Positions 24,379-34,346 of a stretch of 64,000 nt of DNA are shown here, one piece after another. Position 1 is the first letter of the stretch. Every line of letters starts with the position of its first letter. Position numbers and translations under genes: made by a program. The notes under the pieces were generated by a model that ran no database searches, was not told where the DNA came from, and saw nothing but the letters and a program-made list of their open reading frames with translations. This DNA is from Bolinopsis microptera (lineage: Eukaryota > Ctenophora > Tentaculata > Lobata > Bolinopsidae), in contig NC_087083.1 in assembly GCF_026151205.1 (NCBI RefSeq), forward strand, positions 11,468,944-11,532,943, written 5' to 3'.

Positions 24379-26105
24379 ACAGTTATTTGTTTTTACTTAC
24401 GTCATACCATCAAGTTTTAAAAACTTGAAAAAGAGACAACCAAAAAAAGTGGCTTGGACTAGGTTAAAAGACAGACAGATCTACTGACAAATCACTATCA
24501 ATTGAAAATGACGATACCCTGAATACTGAAAATTTAGAGGATTTAGCTGACTTTATAATAGATTCATAATTGAAATTCTCTCATAATCTCCAAATAATTA
24601 TTTCGTAGTAAAATTATCAGATCTTTCAGAAGTTCATTTATGTTCTATTTTTGATTTGAATAAAGTTATATAATGATAAAAACAACGTCGTCTTAAAAGA
24701 TTGTTCGTAGTTTGCAGTTTTATGTTGTTGAATGTGATAATGATAGCCATGGTCTTGACGTTAAAATCACTTTGAATTTGTAACCATTCACACCAACAAA
24801 ACCGCACTGAATATATTTTCATTGGTCAATAAAATTTCACAAAGGATGCTTTCACAGTTGAACACTTATCCAATCAACAATTTAACAATTTCAGAAAAAG
24901 AAGTCGGGGATAATTGCGTTGGCGCGGATGAAAATGCAAAAACCCACCAATCACCAACCAAGCTAGCGCCATATTCTTCTCAATCTATAATTTATTATTT
25001 TAAGCCTAAGCTAGGCTATTACTAAATTACTTCAAGGGATACAAAAATGCTATCGCAGTTATCAGTTGCCTGTTAAAGGTTTGGCATGGTTACCACGGCT
25101 ACCAGGATTCCAACCTTTTCGCCTTAGATTTTTATAACGCATGATTATTTGATGAAGGAATATTTGTTGAAGAAGTTGTTTAGAATTGAATCTTTCATCA
25201 ACACAATGTTCCAATAATCCAGTATGCAAAATTTCAAAAGCAACCGTTTGGTACCATTTTATAGTTTGGCGATGTTTCCAAAAATTGTTGACTTTTCAAT
25301 ATCAAAGGTCCTGATCCTCTAAAAAAAAGAAAAAGTGACCAACAACAATATTGCAGCGTATATTTTCTCTTAAAAAGTGTATGTCTTTCTTTTTGGATAT
25401 GTTTTTACGTAGAGTTAGATATAGAACACTGACGATTGACATGACTCACGAGATGTTCAAGGTCTATTCAATTGATTTCCGGGAGTATGGGTTCAGAATG
25501 ATTATAAAGTGGTCAAAATTTGATTCGTTGATATTTTTTGTTGAAATATTTTGTTTTATCACAATATTTTTAAACTGAGCCTTTGAGTCAATGAATTATA
25601 ACATAAAAACAAAATATTAAATAGTGTTTATAGTTTTGTGTCCGTCTCCATGACCGCTGTTTAGTTCTCACGAGAGACACGTGACCAGTAAGTGTGTACT
25701 AGGTTACACTATAAGTATATATAATATATATATATAGAGACGTGTAATTAGGCAATTACTTCAATATTAGACAGGGCCAATTTCTCAAAATGTGTAACCT
25801 TCTTGAGTGGTTCTTAACAAACGCACAAATGAAAAACTTAGCGTCATGCATTAGTAAGTAAAGATGATACGAACGTATTTAAATTGCTATCTATCGCCAA
25901 CGTTATAAATTGGTTTTAAAGTTTCGCTTATAAATATATCGGTTTTGAAATGTGTGGATCGCAAAGCGATAGTCATGGCCACGAAATTCCCTAACGAAGC
26001 GAAATAAAATCAGAAACACGCAGTGCGTAGTATATAATATTTACGATTGGGAGCTTTTCTTAAAACCTCCCCTCTGCACTCTATGAAATAATGATGAACG
26101 ATGTA
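24379..26105. other. Intergenic region between the two genes
   Basis: No coding block recognised on either strand. It contains a small (AT)n tract near 25720. The two genes converge on this interval. Confidence 0.5.
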
Positions 26106-26355
26106 TTTTAGGACGCTGATTCCGAATCACCCCCCCCCCCCCCCCCCTGACGTAGGGTAAAAATGCTTCCCTGAAGAGTTATGGACAAAAAACTATTTTG
26201 GTCACGTGACAAGCTTACAGTAAAACACAAATTCGATTGTTCAGTGGTCGGGTTAGGGTTAGGGTTGTGGTAAGGGTTGGGATTAGGGTTTATGTAAAAC
26301 CGTATTGTTCGGCTGAAAAACCATTAAAACTAAAGTCACGTGATAATTTTTGGGC
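26106..26355. repeat. Dispersed repeat with CACGTGAC ends and GGTTAG core
   Basis: Opens with ggacgctgattccgaatcac and a C run (26131-26148). It then holds ggtcacgtgac (26201), a degenerate (GGTTAG)n core (26250-26292) and gtcacgtga (26335). Related pieces occur at 28085-28180, 46850-46945 and 58133-58250. It looks like an interspersed element with an internal telomere-like tract, not a chromosome end. Confidence 0.6.
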
Positions 26356-26544
26356 GAGCGATTTAGTAAGAGTCGCCTAAAACACTTGAGTGGATATTTA
26401 ATATAGCACACACAAACGCGTGCTGTGTTTTTACATCCCGGAACGATACGTGGAGATTGGAGAAGTGCATATAAGACTTTCTACAGAAAAATTAGTTTAT
26501 AAAACTCTTTAAATAAAAAATGATCAATTGATTATATTTATACA

Positions 26545-26550
26545 TTTATT
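26545..26550 (-). promoter_or_regulatory. Possible poly(A) signal for the GPCR gene
   Basis: AATAAA on the minus strand about 365 bp after the stop codon. It is the first reasonable hexamer seen; use is unproven. Confidence 0.3.
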
Positions 26551-26915
26551 GGATGATAAAAGCAACTTGTTGTACCTTTGATTACATTAAACAAACTAAT
26601 ATGCATTAGTGCGACGCCATAGCAACAGCATTTCATTTTATAATGATTCTAAAGATTTAAAAAACCCTTTAGATTGAAATATGTAAAAGCGTCTTATCCT
26701 ATAATGAGTGTAAAGAAAATGATAAATGTTATTATCTTCCATTTAGAGATTTAAGCTTAAGAAATGACCACTGTCCAGGACCTGTTTAAATTTGGGATTT
26801 TGCTTTTAATCATAATCTTTCCTAAATGTTAGAGCAGAGACATTTTTATATATAGTATATACCCTAAGCTTTAATCGGAATTATTTTCACCAATACTTCT
26901 AATTCGAAGTGTCAG

Positions 26916-27162
26916 TTAATTTATCAGACCAGGACTATAATTGCTTGCAGTTGCACCATTAGGATTAATTCTTGCCATAGGTTTCACCGCAGGGGTGTAT
27001 GTAGCCACAGTGCGAGGAGAACCACTTCCACTGATGATAGACTTTGATCTCAAGTTCTTCTGCAACTTAAAACTAGCCGTAATTAAAGAGCCCCGGGAAC
27101 TTTGTGAACGCGAACTCTGCTCTGTAGATTGAAGTCTTTTCCAATCCTGGTTCCTTTCAGCC
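26916..27162 (-). CDS. GPCR exon 8: Ser-rich cytoplasmic tail
   Basis: After cacaatttgcag, phase 2 continues as AERNQDWKRLQSTEQSSRSQ and ends TASNYSPGLIN with a stop at 26916. The tail is rich in Ser, Thr and Lys, as expected of arrestin/kinase-regulated receptor tails. The link to exon 7 is by phase and by the absence of another coding neighbour. Confidence 0.68.
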
Positions 27163-30100
27163 CTGCAAATTGTGGTTGAGTTGATTTGAAGAACGGAATA
27201 ATTATTTGCACCATTGGAAAGGATTACCGGCACTGGGAAAATTCTACATGAATATAACATTATGTGAAATTGTAAAACATTTACTTTCTCAACATGGATT
27301 ATTGCATAAAATAAATATTTTATTGACAATACTTACAAGCAATGAACATTGAACATTGAACATCCCACAGCACTTTCTTTTTTTTTACACATGCTTTTAA
27401 GACGTCTAAAGAAAAGTTATAACCTCAGCAATTCGCCTCAGCTTAGACACATTAATAACACTGAAAAGTTGTAACCTCAGCAGTTTACCTCAGCTTAGAC
27501 AAAATGCTGACACTTTACACTTACCATACTCATCATCTTGAGGAGGCAACTTCAAATTCTCTCCCCAAGTTAACCCTAAGAGTTGAGAAGAAGACGAAAG
27601 AGTGCACCTACATAAATAGTGCACCAGGTGCACTGCACCTACATAAATACAGCGGAGCTTCTTTGCATAAGAGTATTATAACCAGACTAAAAGGAAAAGG
27701 AGCAGGGCGAGCTATAATACGTATTATAGATGTGTGGCCCCAGCAGCTCAAAAAGGAGCAAGAGTAATGCTATACGTATAGTTGGAGAGTGGTCCCAGCA
27801 GTAGCTCACCAATTGATGCTATCACGTTTTTAGCAGAAGTGACGAAGAACGCCGGTTCAGTGGCTTCACACCATTGCGATTGAAATTGAGACCAGGGAGA
27901 GATACATTTTGGATATATTTACGTTGTTCGCCAATGTTTGAGGAAACACTTGATAATCTATTTAATCTTTGTTCCACATTCATAGCTCCGTTCTCCCTGC
28001 ATGGTTATGGTTATTGCTATGAGTTTATAGATCTTTTTAGCCTTTTTTAGCACTGCTTCAAGAAGGTCAGTAAAAAACTGTGTTTTGGTTAGGAGCATGG
28101 TTAGCTTGGAGTCAGGCTTGGAGTTAGGGTTTCGGTTAGAGCGTTGCAAAATTCACAAAAACAAAAGTCACGTGACAGTTTTTCGCGAAGGTTATACTGT
28201 TAATCGAAGGAATGAATTTGATAATGATGACAAGGTCTATATTTTTAAAATCTCCATGCTTTTATTTAATAAATTTGAATTAAGAAATCACCGAATCAGA
28301 TTTCATTATATTATAATAAAATAACAATCAGGGAATTCTTATCAAATGAACAAAAAGTGATTTTTTCATTCAGCATTCTTGCATGCTCTGTGAATATTTA
28401 AAGTTTCAACCATACAAGGCAATGTTAACAAGGCAACACTACCATATAAGGCAATTTTTTATGGTATAATATATATACCCACAATACTCAAGCTTACCCT
28501 TTGATTGCTGAGAAGAGATGTAAAAAGAAACCGTTGGTAAAGACGCGGAAACGAGCATTCGTGTGGTAATAAATAGCAGGGTTCACAAAACACGACATCT
28601 GTAAATTTCAATTTTATTAATTTCATTAAGCGACTGATACATGATACAATTAATTTAAATGATTGATAAGTGGTAACACAAGATTGTGGAATTCCAGGCA
28701 TTAAGTTTAAATCTAATAATAGTAAATAGTGTTTCAAAGAATTATAATCCTGCAGTAAACACTAGTTAAATACTAGTTAAATACTAGTTAAACATTCTGT
28801 TAAATATAAGTTATATTTTAGATACACAAACCTGAAGCATAAGTGTTACAAAACGTGTGTATTTGACCATAGCTAGGCCTGGTAGATGCGGTATAAAGTT
28901 GTAGTACTGTAACATCCAGAAGAAGTAGGGCATGTTGGACGCCACGTACATAAACGTTATTAGCCCTGCAAAATGTTCTATTTTTAGGTAATTTGTTACG
29001 ATATAACAAATTCGTTATATCAACAGTCAACAATCACTCCTTGCTTCATTTAATATAACATTATCTTTTAAAAAACCATCTAGCTCTTCCATAAAAACAT
29101 TTTAATTACATAGTACTTACCTACAATGAGAAGATTAGCTTTCTTTATACTTGAAGTTCCTTTACTGTACGCTAGAGCAATCAAACACGAATTCAGTCCT
29201 ATCAGGGTTATAGAGGGGCCGACCTAAAAACATTGAAACATCATCACCTTTATTTAAATCTTACCTTAGGGGGCAAACATCATCACCTTTACTTAAATCT
29301 TACCTTAGGGGGCAAACATCATCACATTTATTTAAATCTTACCTTAGAGTGACTAGTAGTGACTAGTAGTGACTAGTAGTGACTAGTAGTGACTAGTAGT
29401 GACTAGTAGTGATTAGTAGTGACTAGTAGTGACTAGTAGTGACTAGTAGTGACTAGTAGTGACTAGTAGTGACTAGCAGTGACTAGCAGTGACTAGTTGT
29501 GACTAGTGGTGACTAGTTGTGACTAGTGGTGACTAGTAGTGACTATTAGTGACTAGTAGTGACTAGTAGTGGTACACTCGTTAAAGTCGGTGTGTGGCGA
29601 TTTTTGTTAGTTAGACAATCTTGCTTTTTGAGAATTTTTTCTTCTTTTTGTTACGCCATATATTTTTCTGATTGATGCATTTGAATGCGAAATAACATTT
29701 TGTTGTGATCCTTAATTCAGTGCCTCATTTAAAAATACCTAAAATTCGGAAAAATTTAAATACATTTTACCGTTTAATCATCAATCATCATAGCACATTC
29801 TATTCCTCAAATCGTGGTTTAATTTATAACATAATTTTATCGAAAACTTATTGTTTCGTTGTATTTTTAGTTAACTAAATTACGGTTTACCTTTTTATCA
29901 ATTTATTATTAAACGAATTAAAAATAAAAATTATTGTTTCATTGACTATAATACTATACTTACCACGACTATGCAGGTGAGTATGACGTCATTCAGTCGG
30001 TAAGGAGCATTAGGGTCTTCTATGATACCACAACCTAATAGGTAGGGTACGTACTCAACCTGTTAAACATGTTGCTTTTATACTTTAATAGCTTTTAAAA

Positions 30101-31717
30101 TGCCCATTTGTCTCCCTACTTTTTGATCTAATCTAAGACGATAACACAGTTTTAATACTTTTCACGCTACTATATTAGTACTATATAACAACTTAACAAG
30201 TAATATGAGCTCAGTATGTAAGTATGTAATCAGGGAGACATGCTTGAAAATGGCTGGAGAGAGTTCCTAGTGCCCCTGTATAATAAATCCTGCAGCTTCA
30301 TACCTCTAGCGAGAGGACTCCTTCGAGAGTGACTATCGTATAAAGGTTGCTTCCCAGCAGGGCTATCAAGCTTATAAAGATCTTTCCTTTACGACTCGGA
30401 GGAGCGTCAAGGGGACGGAGACATCTGAACAGTTTATTAAGGACCATGGCGTTGATAAGGAAAGAGTTGCAGTCTATGAAAACGTAGCGTATTATTAGTA
30501 GTCCTTTGCAAAGTCCAGGTCCTAAGACCCAACGGTACCTGAAAAAAAACAATTATTAACTGAGAAAAACAATTATTACCTTAGAAAAACAATTATTACC
30601 TGAGAAAAACAATTATTACCTGAGAAAAACAATTATTACCTGAGAAAAACAATTATTACCTGAGAAAAACAATTGTAGATTTATGTCGATAAAAAGCTGC
30701 AGATAATTTTACTATATTACTTCAGGAGTATGATATATAAATTGCCTGCATTTGTCACTAACCCGATACTAGCTGTGATAACGACTGGAAGTAAATGGAA
30801 CATCCCATGCCCCAAATCTTTATTACTATAATAAAGTAATTTTTCACTAATTTGTCACTAATTTTTCACTAATTTTTCACTGATTTGTCATTAATTTGTC
30901 ACTAATTTGTCACTAACCCGGCACTAGCTGTGATAACGGCTGGAAGTAAATGGAACATCCCATGCCCTAAATCTTTATTACTATAATAAAGTAATTTGTC
31001 ACTAATTTGTCACTAATTTTTCACTAATTTTTCACTGATTTGTCATTAATTTGTCACTAATTTGTCACTAACCCGGCACTAGCTGTGATAACGGCTGGAA
31101 GTAAATGAGTAAATGGAACATCCCATGCCCTAAACCTTTATTACTATAATAAAGTAATTTGTCACTAATTTGTCGCTAATTTGTCACTAACCCGGCACTA
31201 GCTGTGATAACGGCTGGAAGTAAATGGAACATCCCATGCCCCAAATCAGCAAAAGCCAGGTTCTGTACCAACCACACTGACATAGGATCCAGTTTAATTG
31301 CTTTGTATTTTACAGTGCCGTAAAGGATAAATGTGTTCCCTGTCCAACATAATATCAGGACTATCCAGTAAAAGACTCCTATTGTTATCTGCAAGTATAT
31401 TAGTATCTAGTAATATTATCATAATCATTAGTATCTAGTAATATTATCATAATCATTAAATAGGATATTAGTATCTAGTAATATTACATAGAATTAAGAA
31501 AACCAATAAGCAAACATAAAATAAAGAAAACCAAAAATAAATAAAATTTGTTGGTTTCTACAGATTTATTTTTTTGATTTATATAAATAATATATAGGTA
31601 ATTATATAATATAATTTATATAACATAATTTATAATTTTAAACAATGTTTGAACAACTCTTGTAACCTCTTCGCTTCTATTCAGCTCTGACTGGAGGAGA
31701 GTAATATTGAGAGCCAT
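26916..31717 (-). CDS. Class A (rhodopsin-like) orphan GPCR, eight exons
   Basis: A seven-transmembrane receptor assembled from exons (minus strand): 31717-about 31667, 31388-31192, 30538-30304, 30059-29964, 29223-29121, 28965-28832, 28598-28498 and 27162-26916. All internal phases agree, giving about 387 residues, or about 401 if exon 1 extends to 31625. TM1 has the GN motif (LILCWTGNTF). TM2 has QNLAFADL with the conserved Asp. Cys3.25 is in GPGLCKG, and an ECL2 Cys is in GCGIIEDP. TM6 has ASNMPYF. TM7 has FVNPAIYY, the NPxxY equivalent. Helix 8 is followed by a Ser-rich 80-residue tail. The DRY motif is replaced by NKL. The ligand is unknown; the style resembles cnidarian orphan receptors. 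The exon 1 start (MALNITLLQSELNRS, with an N-glycosylation site) and its donor are the least certain parts. Confidence 0.88.
28498..28598 (-). CDS. GPCR exon 7: NPxxY and helix 8
   Basis: Encodes MSCFVNPAIYYHTNARFRVF and a short hydrophobic helix 8. It ends AAAGG|GTAAGC in phase 2. If unspliced it would stop two codons later, which offers a possible short-tail isoform. Confidence 0.82.
28832..28965 (-). CDS. GPCR exon 6: TM6 to start of TM7
   Basis: Encodes GLITFMYVASNMPYFFWM, extracellular loop 3 and RFVTLMLQ. The acceptor is cattttgcag and the donor CAG|GTTTGT, phase 0. Confidence 0.85.
29121..29223 (-). CDS. GPCR exon 5: TM5 and loop 3
   Basis: Encodes VGPSITLIGLNSCLIALAYS followed by a basic loop (KGTSSIKKANLLIV). 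The acceptor is gtttttag and the donor GTAG|GTAAGT, leaving phase 1. Confidence 0.85.
29239..29347 (-). repeat. 39-bp repeat in GPCR intron 4 with AG|GTAAGA junctions
   Basis: Almost three copies of a 39-bp unit. On the gene's sense strand each copy contains CTAAG|GTAAGATT, two of them after a CCCCC run. That is a splice acceptor-like end directly joined to a strong donor consensus. Confidence 0.88.
29349..29572. repeat. 10-bp minisatellite (gtgactagta)n in GPCR intron 4
   Basis: About 22 copies. Variants (gcagt, ttgt, ggt) are concentrated around 29470-29530. Confidence 0.95.
29964..30059 (-). CDS. GPCR exon 4: ECL2 and start of TM5
   Basis: 32 codons from VEYVPYLLGCGIIED to DVILTCIVV, between aacatgtttaacag and GTG|GTAAGT, phase 0 on both sides. 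It contains the extracellular loop 2 cysteine. Confidence 0.85.
30304..30538 (-). CDS. GPCR exon 3: TM3-TM4
   Basis: Starts after tttttttcag in phase 2. The codon at the splice gives ASAG-YRWVLGPGLCKG, where the Cys should pair with ECL2. TM3 ends in LNKLFRCLRPLD, where most class A receptors have D/E-R-Y. TM4 is GKIFISLIALLGSNLYTIVT. The donor is GAG|GTATGA, phase 0. Confidence 0.88.
30541..30674 (-). repeat. 20-bp array of splice acceptor-like units before GPCR exon 3
   Basis: On the sense strand the unit is TAATAATTGTTTTTCTCAGG. It has a branch-like TAATAAT, a pyrimidine tract and CAG|G. Six copies precede the authentic acceptor, which has the same structure. In five of them the AG is followed by GTAATA, a donor-like sequence. 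Confidence 0.92.
30770..31255 (-). repeat. Fourfold tandem copy of the GPCR exon-2 end and donor
   Basis: The sequence gctgtgataacg and flanks starts at 30772, 30927, 31082 and 31201 (spacing 155, 155, 119). The copy at 31201 is the authentic exon end. The others lie in the intron and keep both the exon reading frame and GG|GTTAGTG. Confidence 0.92.
31192..31388 (-). CDS. GPCR exon 2: TM1-TM2
   Basis: Starts after atacttgcag and encodes ITIGVFYWIVLILCWTGN, then intracellular loop 1 and TM2 (VQNLAFADLGHGMFHLLP). It ends in phase 2 at GCCGG|GTTAGT. Reading past the donor gives a stop within five codons. Its last ~55 nt plus the donor are repeated three more times downstream. Confidence 0.88.
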
Positions 31718-31915
31718 GATATCTGGAAAGTAAATAATTTAGTGAATAAATTAGACTAATTAGACTAATTGGCCACAGGACAAATATGTGTATTATCACA
31801 ACCAATATATTTAGGAAATATTAGTCAAAAGTAAATACAGGCCCTAAAAAATAAAGTTAAAAATAACGCAAAGAAAGTGAAAAATAAACGGTATATTTCC
31901 AATTGATCCATAGCT
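31256..31915. other. GPCR exon 2, intron 1, exon 1 and upstream flank
   Basis: Intron 1 holds two to three copies of tattagtatctagtaatatt (31398-31480) and very AT-rich sequence. The start codon is at 31717. I see no clear TATA or initiator upstream. Confidence 0.5.
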
Positions 31916-32064
31916 CTTTTATTCAAATTTCCGATTGAGACAGAAGAGACTCAGTGAAGACAGATTCTAATGGAAATAAATAGCTGAATAACGTTAAACG
32001 TATCGACATTGAATAAAAGAACTATCAGAATGAGACTCAATAACACTACACGAATCCACCAGAT
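31916..32064. repeat. Dispersed repeat, copy 2 (hairpin arrangement)
   Basis: 31916-31993 is the reverse complement of the first half of the repeat in the Kv intron (22962-23040). 32010-32064 repeats its second half in direct orientation. The piece gaataaaag is thus present at both edges, so the locus can fold on itself. Confidence 0.7.
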
Positions 32065-33175
32065 TACCCAATTGATTCATAGCTATTCTAAGACTCCTTC
32101 AATTAGCATTCCCCCTGTGGCGCCGAACGAAAGCTCACTAATTATATTTACTTTCAACACTACATATAAACAATCAAATGGAAGTTAGGAACAGGTACCT
32201 CCTACTGAGAACACTCTTTATGTCAATTGTACTATGGAGACTAAGTGCTGGCAAGCGCGACTACCAATTTAGATACCACCTTACACGAATAAGGTAACAC
32301 TGTTCAAGCGATGAAACCATGCCTTCACTTCACACGGCGGGAAATTAGTTTTCAAAGGTCGGCATAAAATCCGATAGATCTTTGGCGGCCTATTTGGACA
32401 ACAATTAAAACAGCAGAAATTAGCGAACGGTTGAGATTTTGAACGGCTATAAAGTGGAAATCCTTTTTGCACGTGGCACCACACAATATAGATTATTGGT
32501 GGTGCCACCACAAATAATTGCGGAAAAGGAGAGACCGGGATCAATTATGGGCATAATTTTTGGATGTACTTTAATGATTACGTAATATCTTAAACGTGAC
32601 CATCAAAAAAAATATGACTACCTTCATTGTTGTGTCACGTTATAAATTGTAGAGTTGTAGAAATTTACGTTTAACATGCAACTGCCGAACAAAGAATCAT
32701 ATCCTTATTTAACAGCAGATTATTAATGACGGCTTTTAAAACTGATAGGAGTTGCTGCAAGTCGATGTAATAGTGGCTGGCCAAAGAGTATTGATAACGT
32801 TCCACTATAATTTAATAGGGACTATCATCTTATCATGCATTACAAGTCAAAATAAACAATTGTTTTTATGTCAAATAAATAAGACTGAAAGTCTTTGATA
32901 TTTAAAATTGATTTCGTCATATTATAGGCAGCAGCATTTTTTATTGATCACGTGATGAGATCAGAGTCCTGGATTTGTCTCCTGTGAGCAGTTTCTTTAC
33001 TTAAAATACTCCAAATTTTATTTAATGCATCTATTCTATTAGGATTTTTTATATCACATTATTTTACAATAGTATGTTTTTGTAAATCAGTCATGAGAAC
33101 TTCCGGATTCCGGAACCGTCCGGATTTAAACAAACAAACTTCACCTAAATCAGATTATTCATGTAGAGTACCTTG
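32065..33175. other. No gene supported
   Basis: An 87-codon minus-strand frame at 32281-32544 lies in a slightly GC-richer patch, without a recognised domain. A short inverted repeat (gtggcaccac / ggtggtgccac) spans 32474-32517. Confidence 0.4.
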
Positions 33176-33371
33176 TTAAATTACATAAAGCTTGAAGCTA
33201 TTAAGGAAGTAGAACCTAAAGCACTCTGCAAGGTTATCAACAATGATACGAACAGCCCAACAATAACGACCGAATATCAACTTATTAACTAGAGGATTGA
33301 ACACATTTAAGGTGCATTGATCACATTTGAAATAAAGGGTCTGGAGTGCAGGAAAGTTGATTAAGTGTCCT
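33176..33371 (-). CDS. Candidate terminal exon, function unknown
   Basis: An open frame after the good acceptor tattttcttttag encodes about 65 residues, including NVFNPLVNKLIFGRYCW and a stop at 33176. AATAAA on the same strand lies about 155 bp downstream. NPLVN faintly recalls a TM7 NPxxY motif, but the rest is not clearly hydrophobic, and I found no upstream exons. Treat this as a weak candidate. Confidence 0.2.
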
Positions 33372-33949
33372 CTAAAAGAAAATAGTAATCTAATAAAAGT
33401 TTCTCGAATGATCTTTTGCGACAGAAGTTGATACATATTATGAAAAAAATTCACACTTTACACGTTTGCTTAGTACTCTATAATAAGTAATAAGCTATAA
33501 TAACCCTGTTAGAAATAAAGAGCACAATTTGTGCAGTTTAAAAGGTGCATAAAATGTAGGTAGGTACTAACTGCACAATTACGCTCTGTTGTAAAGTTGT
33601 AAGGTATTCACAGTGCATTAGTGCAGTTAATACTACTATCAGCTTATTCCAGTTTCTGGTTAAGATGCAAAATAACTACAAAAACAACATGGATATAAAA
33701 TCCACTCTCCTGCAGCTGTGCAAGGACATTAAATATCCATTATTACAATTAGGTACTATACAATACATAATAGATCAATTAACAAAATAAAACTATAAAA
33801 GGATAAAGAACTTTTGCACAGGATGGTTCTATTGTTTATGATAGTCATTTAGATATCTCATTATAAAACTGCAAATCATGGCCAATTAAAATAACATCAG
33901 CTAACGTGTAATTTAAAATTGCGCGTTTAAATTATTATGATTTATTACG
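33372..33949. other. No gene seen
   Basis: AT-rich DNA with no recognised coding block or repeat array. Confidence 0.45.
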
Positions 33950-34346
33950 GTCGTGTGGTAACCGTATGGCCGCTGTGTGGTAGCTGTATGGTGGCTGTAT
34001 GGTGGCTGTATGGTGGCTGTATGGTGGCTGTATGATAACCGTATGGTGGCTGTATGGTGGCTGTGTGGTGGCCGTATGGTGGCCGTATGGTGGCCGTATG
34101 GTGGCTGTATGGTGGCTGTATGGTGGCTGTATGGTGGCTGTATGGTGGCTGTATGGTGGCTGTGTGGTGGCTGTATGGTGGCTGTGTAGTGGCTGCATGG
34201 TGGCTGTATGGTGGCTGTATGGTGGCCGTATGGTGGCTGTATGGTGGCCGTATGGTGGTCGTATGATAGCCGTATGGTGGCCATAAGATGGCTGTATGAT
34301 AGCCGTATGGTGGCCGTATTGGCATAATGGCTGTATAGTGGCCATA
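33950..34346. repeat. 11-bp minisatellite (ggctgtatggt)n
   Basis: About 35 copies, with ggccgtatggt and tgtgtggt variants interleaved. Because 11 is not divisible by 3, all frames stay open for long distances. The Trp/Tyr/Val-rich and His/Thr-rich 'proteins' on the two strands are artefacts. Confidence 0.95.

Noticed and set aside
26249-26292. True telomere
   Set aside because: The GGTTAG run is short, degenerate and inside an interspersed repeat with unique DNA on both sides.
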